A stretch of DNA of 64,000 nt, taken from positions 806,001 to 870,000 of the forward strand of contig NW_025954966.1 of NCBI RefSeq assembly GCF_022376445.1, read 5' to 3'. Source of the stretch: Fomitopsis serialis (lineage: Eukaryota > Basidiomycota > Agaricomycetes > Polyporales > Fomitopsidaceae). The translations under genes were made by a program, and so were the position numbers. The notes under the pieces were generated by a model. It had not been told where the DNA came from, did not search any database, and saw only the letters and a list, made by a program, of their open reading frames with translations. Positions within the stretch are counted from its first letter, which is position 1. Every line of letters begins with the position of its first letter. This document shows positions 46,721-58,289 of this stretch, one piece after another.

Positions 46721-47950
46721 AGATCCTGTTGGGCATCAGCCAAACCATAAACACACAAAACAGACAGCTGTGATCCTATTATCGTACCGCACATGGAGAT
46801 GTCCCAACCTCTGCGTTGTAGATGAACATATTATTTTCGCTGATGAAGTTCAGGGACATGGCTTCGCATCTCGCACTGTAGAATCTACTAAGTAGCTTTC
46901 ACGGGCCCAGAGTCCTGTATGGGAACATCAGCTTGGTGTCGCGCCACTCACAGAATGGACAAGCAACACACGTTCACTGTGATTGTACGAGCAGTGAGCT
47001 TCAGTAGCACCCATGCGTCGAACTGAGCCCCTCGTAGGACCGGCGTTGACATGGACATCTCAGGACACACAATTCCCGCTTAGGTTCAGACAGGGTATCG
47101 TCGTGACCTCGGAGCCTGCTGCGAGCACATCGATCATGCCAGCACCCGGTGCTCTACAAGCCGAAAGCGAGTACGTATACGCCTCCTGACCCTAAGATGC
47201 GACAGCTCCGTGGCACATGGCCATGACTACAGAAGTCCCAGACTGAGCTCCAGGTCCGCTGGTGAGGCAGGACAGCAGTATGTGCGTGAAGGAACATGCA
47301 TGCACGGAGGTTGGTTCTCCGAGCTCGACCGAATGAACTCTGCGATGTACGACGATCCTCGGCCGCAGACGCTATAGGAGTTACAGGCGGTCAGTAAGCA
47401 TACAAACAACAGGGAGCAACACTTAGAGTTAGGGTTGCTCAAAGTGAAGCATAAGCCGGCTCGTAAGCCAGCCCGTAACACAGGTTGTAAGACAAAAGTT
47501 GAGTATCAAAGAGCGGTACCATCGACAAGAACTATCGACGAAACAGTCCTAGAGATCCATCCAGGACTGGAGGCCACCGTGCAGAGTGTGTCCAATTGAC
47601 TTGGATCTGCAGAGCCGTGAACAAAGCGGAGCGCCGCCGGAGAGCACCTCGCGTCCGACCGACGTCCAGATAAGTCGGGGCTCCCTTGTCCGATGCTGAG
47701 CACCGAGATGAGGCACATTGCAGCACTGGCTCCAGTCAATGTACGCCCATCGGATACCCACGTCCACCGTGCCAGTCGCGCCGGGCGATGCGGCATACGA
47801 TGACGCAGGTTCTTCAGAAAACCCGAATACAACCGTTCAAGTATCTCGATACGTCGCCTCGGAGCCCTTTAGATCATGAGATAACGACTCATACAGCCTA
47901 GCTTCGCGATCGTACACAGAGCCGGATACAGACTCGCCGGGTTATCGAGC
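46305..47950. other. Intergenic, nothing recognised
   Basis: The first 400 bases belong to the CpG-depleted block. From 46.8 kb normal CpG use returns, with short overlapping frames on both strands (largest 47832-47506, minus, 108 codons, no motif). Confidence 0.4.
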
Positions 47951-47958
47951 CCTAAAGG

Positions 47959-50299
47959 TCAGAGGCTGCCCGAGAGCCCGCGCACGAGGGCCTCCACGCC
48001 AGTGCTCCGCGGGCGGACTACACACTCGAACGGTTCAGGGTGGCTATACGGAGGCGTCAGCTTCGCTATCCAGGACGAGGTAGTGTAGATATTGCGGAAG
48101 GGCGAGGGGAAATGCAGGCAGAACGCACCTGATTCCACCGTTCACGAACCGAGCCGGGGGGACGACGGGCCCGCCGTCGTGCACGGGGGGCGCGACGTCG
48201 AACGCGGCGAGGACGGACACGCACGCGAGCCACATGGACGCGTCGGCGAGGTGGAGGCCTGGTGGGGGTGTCAGTGGTGGCCGGGGCGGGCGCGGAGACA
48301 GAGACGTGCCTGGACATATCCTGGCGCGTCGCGATCCGTGTGAGCACAAAGCGGCATTTGAGAGAGGCGAAGCGGAGCACGCACCGACGGCCGTACCCGA
48401 AGAGGTATTTGCGCGGGTCGAACTGTTTCTCCTTCCCTAGGAACCGCTCTGGTGCAAATGTGTCCGGCTCGGGGTACGTAGTTGGATTGTGGAAGAATCG
48501 CCTGTGTCAGTGCGAGTTCAGCGGTGGCCATCGAGGACGGAGGACAGCGGAGGTGCACGCACCAGTTGTTAGGGACGATGATCGAGCCCTTGGGTATGAA
48601 GTACCCGTCATGCACGTCGTCCTCGCGCACCACGTGTGCAAGCCCTTGCCAAAGAACGAACGACGTTCCTCTCCGTTAGCCCCAGACAAGCTACTACTCA
48701 GATGGGGGCACTCACCGAGCGGGCCGAACGTGTAGAAACGCATGATCTCGAGGTAGAGCGCTTCGCAGTACGGCAGGCGCGCACGGTCGGCGGGCGTCGG
48801 GAGGGCGTCGTGCCCGAGCACGGTGTCGAGCTCGGCTTGGGCGGTGCGCTGCTCCGCCGTGTGGCGCACGAGGCCCAGGATGAAGCAGCTGATGCCTGCT
48901 ACGGTCTACAGACACAGTGCGCGTCAGGATACGGACGGGGAGACAGACGGAGAGGACGGGACTGACGGTGTCCGCGCCGCCTGAGTTGCGCGGTGTGGTG
49001 AGCCACGCTCGGGGCTTTGAGGGAGGGAGGGACAGACGTACCGCTGTAGATCCCGGCGGCTGCCCATTGGATTGTGCGTTCTTCCTCTGGGGAGAGCTTC
49101 TGGGAGTCGAGATGGCTCTGGGTGAAGGAGGGACGCGCGACGCCTGCAGCCTTCACAGGAAAAGGAGTCAGTTTCGATCCGACTGATTTGTTCGGGCCAG
49201 GCGCACCATCTGCCGCTTCACGAGCTCGAACGGGGCCCGCAGCATCTCCTGGAGGTAGTCGTGGTACAACTGTGCCTTCCGCTTCCACGCCGCGCCGGGG
49301 AACCAGGCGGGCACGCAGCGCACTTCGAGGTCATGGTCGGTACGGGACGGTCACGGAGGGAGGGGGAGGGACTGACGGACGGGGAAAACGTCGACGAGGA
49401 ACGCGTTCGGCATCGTCGCCTCCGAAAAGCCGTCCATCGCGTCGTCGACGAGCTTGACGAGCTCCTTGCCTCCGGGGTCCGAGGCCCGGTAGCCGTACGC
49501 CAGCTGCAGGACGAGCCCGCCTGCGAACCTGCGTGTCGCGTGAGCGGCGTGAAGTGAGCACATGGAGCGGGAGGGGGCGCACCGGCGCGTGTGCTCGACC
49601 CAGTCGCGGGGCTCGGCGAGGACGTGCTTCAGGAAGACGTTGGTCTCCTCGTGGAGGACGTGGCTGAAGGCGTCGATCTTCGCCTTCGTGCCCATGAAGT
49701 GGCTGAAGAGCCGGCGGTACTCCGCCCAGCGGTCGGAGAAGGGGATGAGCGCGGGCCCCTCGTCCCAGCCGACGAGCTGGCCGCCCATGACGAGCGTCGG
49801 GCGGTCGCTATAGAGGACGCCTTTGCGGTCGAGCATGTCGATGGCGTACTGGGGCTCGTTGAGGATGACGATGTTCTGGCCGAGGGCGCTGATGTGCACG
49901 ATGCCGCCTGTGAGGGAACGGTGGTATGATCAGTCGCGCACGTCAGTTGTGAGGGTGATGTCAAAGCTGGAGGGCTGATACCGGACATTACTTGCAGACT
50001 CTGTCAGCGCAAAGACAGCGCCGGCGCAAAGTTGCAATGACTGGCATGGAGAACGCGAAGGAGAGTAGAGCTACGCGCACCGTAGATGTCGCCCCATTTG
50101 GAGAACGTCTCCCATGGATGGAAGCTGGGGAAGTCAAGGAGGTTGCCAATCAGCGGGAGAGGTCGCGGGCCAGGAGGCAGGGGGGCGGGGGCCGGCCTAC
50201 AACGATCGCGCGGTAGGCAACATAAGAGACGACGGCGACTGCGACGGTGAGGAAGGCAGCGAGAACGCTGGAGGTGTCCAGTGATGAGAGGGAGGACAT
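47959..50299 (-). CDS. Cytochrome P450 (O-methylsterigmatocystin oxidoreductase-like class)
   Basis: Start at 50299 (MSSLSSLD, one membrane helix), stop at 47961-47959 (VRGLSGSL end). Parts in order: LPPGPRPLPLIGN hinge, SKWGDIYG, VLYSDRPTLVMGG, DRWAEYRRLFSHF (helix C), FAGGLVLQLAYGY, PAWFPGAAWKRKA, GGADT|TVAG (I-helix, split by an intron), EIMR (ExxR), YPEPDTFAPERFL, and the heme loop FGYGRR-ICP-G. It would be an ER monooxygenase of unknown substrate. About nine short introns are needed. The heme cysteine is on an 11-base microexon (48310-48320). Between the membrane helix and the hinge, at about 50180-50205, the frame slips by one base in a run of G/C homopolymers; this may be a sequence error. 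A TATA-like TATACTTATA lies about 60 bases upstream of the start. Confidence 0.85.
48310..48320 (-). other. 11-base microexon with the P450 heme cysteine
   Basis: Only by splicing GATATGTCCAG between the flanking exons does the heme loop read FGYGRR-ICP-GLHLADAS in frame. The upstream intron (48321-48384) is GT-AG. The downstream intron (48259-48309) starts with GC (GCACGT) and ends CAG. Without the microexon the loop lacks its cysteine. Confidence 0.75.
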
Positions 50300-52010
50300 C
50301 GTCGATGGTCAGGATACGCCGTGACAGCGTGCGGGAGGGCGGCGTCTCGAGTGTATAAGTATATCTGGTTCTGCGTTCTTCTCGCCCACATGATGAGATA
50401 AGTACAGAGCTCCATCTGCCATCAATTGCAGTCAGACGCGCTAATCCGAACGGAGGAGTGACCGTGTCCGGGCTACCTTCGCACGCCATGCCATCACTAG
50501 AGTCGCCCGATTTGGCAACAATCTGGTTACTGGTAAGTAGACCCAACATTCACTGCAAGTTCATGCTCCATTCTAGACTGAAAAATCATAGCAGCGTGTA
50601 TATGAACCGCCTGTAGTCTGTACAATGAGTGCTGCTTCTCCGCGTTGTGCCTACGTCTCAGTGGTGCCCATCGCCGTATACCCATCCGATCGCCGACGAG
50701 AAAGGTACTTAGTGCCGACTAAGGCATCTCCTCAGGCTTTCGATTGCAGCGCGTCTCGGTCGCAGTGTTGCTCTACGTATGTCATCTTATTCCTCTCGTC
50801 ATGGGTCTCCCCTCGGACGTGCTTCTCGACAAGGGTTGCTTCAATATTATTCTTCCCTCAGGGTCTCTTGTTTCTGTTTCATCCGAGTCTTCGAGCCACT
50901 TCAGCTCGCTCTCGAGTCTCTGGCACCGCACCTTTCGACCACTTCGCTTTGCGTATACAGATCTGTCGTCGTGCGCGCCCGGTGTGACGTGTCGCGACCC
51001 ATGTGCGCAACCCGGGCGACATTGGGTACGTCCCTGGGCCCCCTTATATTATGCCTATATCATACCACTGTGCGCTGACCTTGAGATCAACAAACAAGGA
51101 CAGCGCGTGGTTTGGACAGGCGTACCTCGTTACCTCCCCATCGCCTACGCGCCCCACGGGGCGGGATCCCCCTGGTGAAATCCCCGCTTTTGTAGCGTAC
51201 TTAAGTCCTTCTTCCTCTGTTTATCCTGGATGTGATCCCCTTCTCCGTTTGTTTGAGCCTTTGAGGCCAGTGGGCTGCCAATGTGTGTCCAATCTTCTCG
51301 GCGGCTCCGGTTCTCGTGCTGCCTCGTATCGCAGCTCGTCTCGATGATCTCCCTGACTGGATATATGTAGTATCGCCGAGCTTGCCAGTGGGCGGACAGA
51401 AAGCCGCCACCCTGCGGAAGTTGGCATTTTCGCAGTGTTTGTGGCCTTTGTAGTGAGTACGTAGCGTTGTTTCAAAGGTCACCTCAGAGGGGGATTATAT
51501 CATGGCCTTCCTGCCGTCGTGCGTGTGATCGATCAACGAGCGATGATTTTGATGCAATACATTATTATGTATGCAATGCTTTCGTGCTCTCACGCATTCA
51601 AGGAAGCGGGAGCTAGGGCCTCAGTTGTCCCCATATTCCGTTGAACCCCTGCTCACTCGTTCCTATTGGATGGTTGATATCATGACATCAGGCGGTACAC
51701 GCGACAGGTGTTAGGCTTTCATGTCTGCATGCGCCAGACCAGCAGGGCAGGCACTGACAGTACCATTACATTGTACAGCGGGTTCCCATAACTTACACAG
51801 GTGATGATCAGGGCAATGAGTGGAATGTAGCATTGACAGCGTCCATCTGCCAAACGGAAGTGAGAGAAAACGGCTCGATCCGACTCGTCCCACAAGTAAC
51901 TCCATTTGCCCACCGCCGCGTACAATCCCGGCATTCACTCGGTTGGTCACACCAGCCGATCCTAAGATACGGGGACGTCAACGTACATTCAAGGACGACA
52001 ACATGTAGAC
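50300..52010. other. Intergenic, nothing recognised
   Basis: The left end is the P450 promoter side. Frames at 50625-51347 (plus) are Ser/Arg/Leu-rich, overlap in all three frames and have no motif. No gene supported. Confidence 0.4.
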
Positions 52011-52016
52011 AATCTG

Positions 52017-54294
52017 TCAGCGACATGGGGCACTCACGGAGTTGTCCGCAGTCTCCGAAGCCTTGATCTTCTTGTCCAGATCACCGAGCTCGAAGCTTCG
52101 GTCACGGCCGCCGGGACGGTCCAAGCTCCTCAGGAGGTCGACGTGCACATGCTCCGTTGTGGTAGCCCCCGAGGACTCGTCCAGAGTGTCGTCGAAGCGG
52201 CCGATGGGGCCCGAGCGGAACACCAGCGCAGATCGTCCAGTCGGCACGCGCGATTCGATGGCCATCGACGAGCCAGTCCCGATGTGACGGAGGTGATCGC
52301 GCGCGTTCAGCGTCGCCAGCAGACTGTTCACGTAGACTACATGCGAGTTGTACGAGTCAGGCGAGGCGGAGCAAGGAATGGATGGACGCACTGTGTACGG
52401 TGATGAACTCGAGAACCATTGCCCAGATTTCACCTGGCCGGACGATCAGCTGTAAAGCGTAGCCGAAGTAAGTGATCATGTCCGCGAGGGTCTGCTGCAG
52501 CGGCAGAACATACAACAATTGTTTGTACTGCGACCACGACACTGACAGAAGCGTAATAATATACGATTGTCAGATCGGCGTCCGCGCCGTCGATATGAGC
52601 TGAACTCACGTCGTCAGGACGAACCGGTTGACAGCATACATGATGAGCATCTTTATGAGCTTTACGGAACTGTCGCATTGAGAGCTGCATTAGCAAGAGC
52701 GCGATATCCTGATAATGAGCAGCGCACCTTCGGAAGTCGGTCGTCGTTTCGTAGAGCGCGACACATAACGTGGTGGCAGTGACAGCATCTGCTGCCATCC
52801 GAACACAGAACAGAGGGATCATTGAGATGTACTATGAAAACATCTATGAAAAGCGGAGGCTGAAATTGAACTGATGCAGACGTACGACGGCTTCCTTGAG
52901 AAGATACAGCTGCCATATCTGAAACCTGTTGTCCAAGCGTTGTTAGACAACAAGCGAGACGTTGGAAAGTGCCGCTGAGCATACAGTTTGTAGGAAAGCG
53001 CTACCGAATGCAGATGTCACAAAATATCAAGGTCGCTAGGACGAGAAGTAAACGTACTGATTCCGAATCCTGCACCACGGCTCATCAGCTTGTAATATCA
53101 GCGATGGCTTGCTGCTCACCGAGCTGAGCCAAAATCAAGACGATCTATTGATTCAACATGATATTGAGCGGTGAGCGATGACACGTACGCCAGAGAAACG
53201 TACCATGACCGTTGTGATAATCAATCTCCATCTTCCTTTCAGCACTAAGTGAGCGTACAGTATAAGCGCGAGCCAGCCCTTATGCATGACCTGTATAAGT
53301 ACACTCACACTGGTATAACGTCCTCGCAAAGAAGCTTCATGAATTGTATCCTCGTGAGAAGGATTCCATTGCGACAAACGGCGGATCAACACTTGCCATT
53401 GGACTAAGAAGCAGGTGACGACCTAACAATGATTGTCAGTCTTCGAATAGGTCTCTTTGTCACTATGCGGATGCGCGCACCCCAACAGTTGTCGCCGCCT
53501 GACATAGGATTGATCGTGTCAGCCTCGTCATAGGCGAAAGAACGCAGTAGACACATACGTAGACAGACCTGTGTAATACAACGGCCGTGTCAGCCCTTTT
53601 TGACATGCGTAGTGCACTATAGTACCGACTTACCATTCCCCGTCAGTAAGTAAAGCCACATCAGTGTAGCTGAAAACCTTAAGACGTCAAAGCGTTCAAC
53701 AGAGAACAGATGTGTGGTGTAGAGACGACTGCTCACAAGGTAGTGCCACACAGTGTGACACACTGAACACTTGATCAACACCGATTTACAGGCACTGAAG
53801 TGAGGTCACGACTTACCAAAAATCGAATGTACTGTCGACAAGCAACTGGGATTTGTGAAGGTCGGTCATCCCAAAGTAACAACTGGTTACGCTAGCCAAA
53901 ACATACAACAATACTAGGACCTGTCAAGTTACTGTATATGAGCTTTGATGTTTCTGACTGACCGTCTCGACATGCTTACCAGTAGCCTCAAGTAAATACG
54001 ATCTTTCTCATATCGAATGAAGTACAAGTAGCTCTGCAGAAGAACGGCGCCAAGTGTCAGCTTTGACGCAAGAATTTGAATTACAACAAGGTGCGTCCAG
54101 ACAGACCTGCAAGACAGAGAGTCCATAGAAAACCAGCATAATCTGGCAGCATGCCAACGATCCACCTGTTTCAACGGAGGGTCATCATCGTGATCAAGGT
54201 GGAACGAATGGTGCTACCTACCATATGTCTGCTGGAAGATTGACTGCGAGACCGGCGTGGGACGATTAAGCACTGGAGTCTGTTCGCCAGACAT
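52017..54294 (-). CDS. DUF6534-type integral membrane protein
   Basis: Start at the ATG 54294-54292 (MSGEQTPVL). Joined exons give TYGGSLACCQIMLVFYGLSV, then LQSYLYFIRYEKDRIYLRLL, then LVLLYVLASVTSCYFG with LHKSQLLVDSTFDFW. Later exons carry MIPLFCVRMAADAVTATTLC and ALYETTTDFRR (the usual start of DUF6534), KLIKMLIMYAVNRFVLTT, a further helix, and NSLLATLNARDHLR, the near-invariant end of the domain. A serine/acidic cytoplasmic tail follows to the stop at 52017. The family has seven predicted helices and unknown function; it is hugely expanded in mushrooms. About nine short introns are needed, and I did not verify each phase. It lies between two lipid/P450-type genes on the same strand, but such genes are common everywhere, so the link is weak. 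Confidence 0.78.
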
Positions 54295-54299
54295 GATTG

Positions 54300-55195
54300 A
54301 GGGTCTCAAAGCGTGTGGGACAAGCCACTCCGCACAGGCGCCACGAAGGCGAAGTTATACCTCGACTACCGGAGACGAATATAACTCACTCCATGGGACG
54401 TCTTCTCTTCCGGCAACGGGTGGCACTCGGGTTCTCTCCGGCGGCGGATGATGGAGCGACAAGGTTTTGCAGTTTGTTGATTTGACTTGGAACTCGCTCC
54501 CACCGAATCATATGGCCGAATCGGTCCATTGTACCATTGACAGAACCTTATAGACACAAGGAGCAGTGCATGAGATTTGTTGAACTGCATTCCAAATATT
54601 TGTGCGAATCGGCTTCCGAGGCCGGGCCCGCATCGGTGAATCTTCCCAGCTCTCATGTCGCACGGGGCCGCCGATGCCCATGAGAGCGCCTAGGCTGTCT
54701 TCGCGCCGCACTACTTCGAACTCGATGCCGTAAGTACTTACTGCGACCACCATTGGGCCAGTCGCGTGCTTACCTGCAACTTACCTGTCTCCGATATTTC
54801 CGCCAAGACATAGATTACAGTGACTGAGGTTTGAATTTACGCACCAAGACCCGCTCAATTCATCTCTTGCACAGAGTGCTGACAGAGCGTCCCACTCTGC
54901 CGCCGCTGACAGCGACTGACCACACCGGTTTTCGGCTCCAATGGCACGTAGCATGATGGTCCGACCTGACCTCGGAAGTCACCGTGAAGGCTTTTCAGCG
55001 CCGCTTTGGGCCACTTTGACACCGGTTGACAACAGCAGGAAACAGACACATTTGATTTGCCAACAGCTACGATTCTCGTGGGAGCTTCGCCGACTGCATA
55101 CATCAGTCGTGCACCATCACGCACCACACAGCAATGGAGAAATACGTTGCTAAGCTCGACTTACTCCCCCGTCCATTCACCTCCACGGCACGATC
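54300..55195. other. Intergenic, nothing recognised
   Basis: This is the spacer between the DUF6534 gene start and the methyltransferase gene end. Short frames only. Confidence 0.4.
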
Positions 55196-55201
55196 AATCT
55201 T

Positions 55202-57176
55202 TCACGCGCAAGCTTCACAAGCGTTCTCCTGTAACAGTTGAGAAGCACTCGGTGATATCAAGAGAGTAGGAGGAGGCTTACCGGCCGTGAGAACGTGAAT
55301 CGATGCAGAGATGTGTATGCTCGTGCATACCCAACTTCCGCGTACACGAATAGGTATCGCCACTTGCGCTTGAACACTTCGAGGCTCTTCGGATCCCGTA
55401 GATACGGATACTTGTCTTGCATAGTTTCGAGCGCCTCGCCCGTGAAATTCTTCTCGAAACGCCTAAGCATGAATCTAGTGAGCACCTTTGTAGCTGAAAG
55501 CAGCGATAAACGAACCTTCCCCATTCCCTCAAGGTTCGACAATAAACTGAGGCCTACTGAGTAAAGAATGGATTATATAACTGGAACAACACTGACGAAT
55601 GCCATGGTCTTCGACAGAATGCAAAACTAGTCTGCCGTTGACGGCCTTCTGCACTGCCACGACGAGGCTTGTTGCGCTTGGTGCGTGGTTGTTCGGCCAG
55701 TGATAGCGACGAGCAAAGTCTTCAGCCCTACAAGGTTTGAGGGGTTACTAGCGTAACACTGAGCGGCATATGCGAACACATACTGTAGCTCTGTGTATCG
55801 ATGTTCCGGCTGCGTGGTGGACGAGATGACGGCAGTCCCTCGGTCCGGCTTCAGAGCCCAATCAATGACTTTGAAGTAATAGTTGTAGTTCTTCGGTCCA
55901 ACGGCCTAGTGCGACAGAATTAGTGAGACATGTCAACTCAAAAGGGTCACGAAAGGTAGGACCTCTATCATTTCGCAGCTGATGCACGCATCGAACGCGC
56001 CCTTGAATGAGGGCGGGAGCTGACGATAGTCGCACAAATGAATTTGCACACGATCCGAGAGGCCTGCAGCGGCGATCCGCTCGTCCGCAAGAAGCTTCTG
56101 CTCGCTGGAGAGCGTGATGGAGTCAACAATACACCCGAGCTTGCCGGCCTGCTCGCAAGACGACTATCAGCAATCGCACACGATGAGGAAGTATACGATG
56201 CATCATACCGCGATAGCCATAGCGCCCCATCCAGACCCTATCTCGAGCAGACGGTCTCCTGGGCGTAGCCGTGCTTGTCTCAAGTAACTTTGGATTTTGC
56301 GCTGCTGAGCGCTCTCGAGATCATTAGGGAAGGGCCCTACGGTCAGATCTCCCCGTGGGCCGTTCTCTTCGTCTCCCCAGAACGCGGCAGAGTACATCAT
56401 CTCCTCGCTAAGGAAGCACTGCCAATGAATGATCAGGAGAGCCGGACAATAGAGTAGAATCGCCAAACCTGCATGAAGGTGTTCGATACGTCATACGAAG
56501 CTGCCTACGCAGATATGAACAGCTCAGCTAGCTATAACCATTCTAATGATCATACGACACCCACAGCATTAAGCCTGGCCATGGCCAAGTTCTGTCGATA
56601 CATGGATCGTATCGCCATAGCCGTGTAGTAATTGACGAGGGAAGATATGGTGGTCTCGAGTGAGCTCAGCCCGTCACGGTTGTCAAGCCAGAGCTGCGAG
56701 GCACACGTTAATACCAAAGTGAGCGAGGGTTTCATGTAGCGCATACGTTCATAAACCCCTTGAGGTCGTCAATGTCGCAATCACCATGCATGTAGCCCTC
56801 GGCCACTGCAAGCCTCGACAGCGTCAGCGGCCAAATCCCATTGGAACAAGTGAATAATACTAACGGCCGATGTCGTGCGACATGAATATCCTTACCCAGA
56901 AGTTGGGGTGATAGATTGTCAGGCGAACAGGCGCGTGCGTAGGCTCATGCACACCGAAAGTGCGCGTTTCAGTACCCTCTTCTATGACGAGCTCGCCTCG
57001 CTTCAACCCCTGCGAGAGCGTAGACAACGTGCCCGCACGAACTGGAGATGCTACTCAACATCTGCCCGACCACAGCAACGAGCGCACTCACCATAGTCCG
57101 CAAACCAGTCTAGAACGGCGTTTGAGGCCTCACTGGGGGACGACATCATCTTTGGACGGGAAGCTATGCTGCCCAT
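55202..57176 (-). CDS. Cyclopropane-fatty-acyl-phospholipid synthase-like methyltransferase (CMAS family)
   Basis: Start at 57176 (MGSIASRP), stop at 55204-55202 (ENACEACA end), with about ten short introns. The family transfers a methyl(ene) group from S-adenosylmethionine to an unsaturated lipid chain. In order: an N-terminal region with GELVIEEG and FWVRIFMSHDIG, LAEGYMHGDCDIDDLK, ASYDVSNTFM, CFLSEEMMYSAAFW, the SAM-binding LLEIGSGWGAMAI, ITLSSEQKLLADERI, CDYRQLP, SCEMIE, then AVGPKNYNYYFKVIDWALKP, LREWGRRFEKNF, and the C-terminal FKRKWRYLFVYAEVGYARAY. All are family hallmarks, and the pieces match the usual length of about 430 to 500 residues. Junctions that I checked (for example GGAAG|GTTCG...TTAG at about 55478-55530) keep frame. 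It may serve membrane lipids or, given two flanking P450s and a hydrolase, a specialised metabolite; the second is inference. Confidence 0.87.
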
Positions 57177-57379
57177 GGTGACAGCGATTCACAGTTATGG
57201 TACACGTGAGAACCAACAGGGCTCGTATACCATGTACTGAATTTATAGCACAGCTAAGTGCGCGTCGGTATTCCATTTTACGCCACGAAGTCATGGCATC
57301 TGGATCAGGAATCCGATGAATGTCGAGACTGCTCAATCATGGCTCACCGAACATCAAGATCTGAAAAGGCTTAGACCTG

Positions 57380-58285
57380 ATCTCATAGAAGTTCTGACAT
57401 TGGTGGGCCAACCTTAAGACAACCGTCGCGAAAGGATGGTAAAACAAGGACTCTTAGGGGACTTCCGATATCAACCGGGACGGGCGTACCCAATACCATC
57501 CGTGACGTTCGGATTCGTGATGGCGAACAGGGGTAAAATGACGCTATTGTGAGAACGTCAGATGCAGATTTATTTGGTAATACGTGAATCTCGCCTTCTG
57601 ACATCTGACATAGACACCGTGTCATCAATCTGCAAGAGTTGATTCCAGGGCGACCATAGGATCGATCAGAGAGGCCAGGAAACTCACGAGCCTTCCATAT
57701 GGGATACAAGAAACATGCGGGACTGAGTTGTGATCAAGCTCAACGTCCTCTGAGAACGCAGAAGACTGAGATGCTCCCAAAACATGCATGCAAGGCTGTT
57801 AGAAGTGGTGGTGAGTCCTCGGTTCGCAAGTGCGTTGTATCCCGTTCCGTAGCGGTAAACGACGCAGCGTAGTGACAGCAGAAGAAAAATGACTAGTCTT
57901 ATCTCAGCTGCGAGGCTCGCCTTAGGAACGAGAAGCCTCGACATCCTGACAATGCACTTCCGGAGACATGCATATTTGTGTGCTGCAGCGAGCGTAGTCT
58001 TCCCGGTGTGCCTCCACCAGTCATGTTATCCACGCGCTGCGGGCCTCATCGTATGTGAAGTTCCGTCTCTATCAGAGAACACGCGTGAGTGTGAGAGACG
58101 TCCAATCAACAACCAGACTGGCAGACCTTGGCAGACATACCTTGTTCCCGCAAAAGCATCTTCCAAGCATCGTCCCAGCGCTCTTTCTCGCTTCTCGTAG
58201 GCACCACAGATGTTCGGATCCGGGATGAGCGCATGACTCGCCTCAGCGCAACTGGAAGCTCGCCACGTAACTGGGCTGCCAGCAT
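57380..58285 (-). CDS. Possible small hypothetical gene, perhaps decayed
   Basis: From an ATG at 58285 the minus strand reads MLAAQLRGELPVALRRVM, then SSRIRTSVVPTRSEKERWDD and AWKMLLREQG up to a good donor at about 58143. After an acceptor near 58082 the sequence continues RNFTYDEARSAWIT, a TGA, then LVEAHREDYARCSTQ. The stop sits where a tryptophan might have been. Further left, 57944-57684 encodes a hydrophobic helix. I do not recognise the family. This may be a recently broken gene or two unrelated pieces. Confidence 0.3.
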
Positions 58286-58289
58286 TGTG

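Noticed and set aside
48044..48349. Direct read-through of the minus-strand frame as the P450 C-terminus
   Set aside because: It replaces the CPG heme motif by a proline-rich linker and ends in a non-family tail; splicing the 11-base microexon and a last intron ending at GTATAG instead gives the usual heme loop and the HPEPFECVV end.
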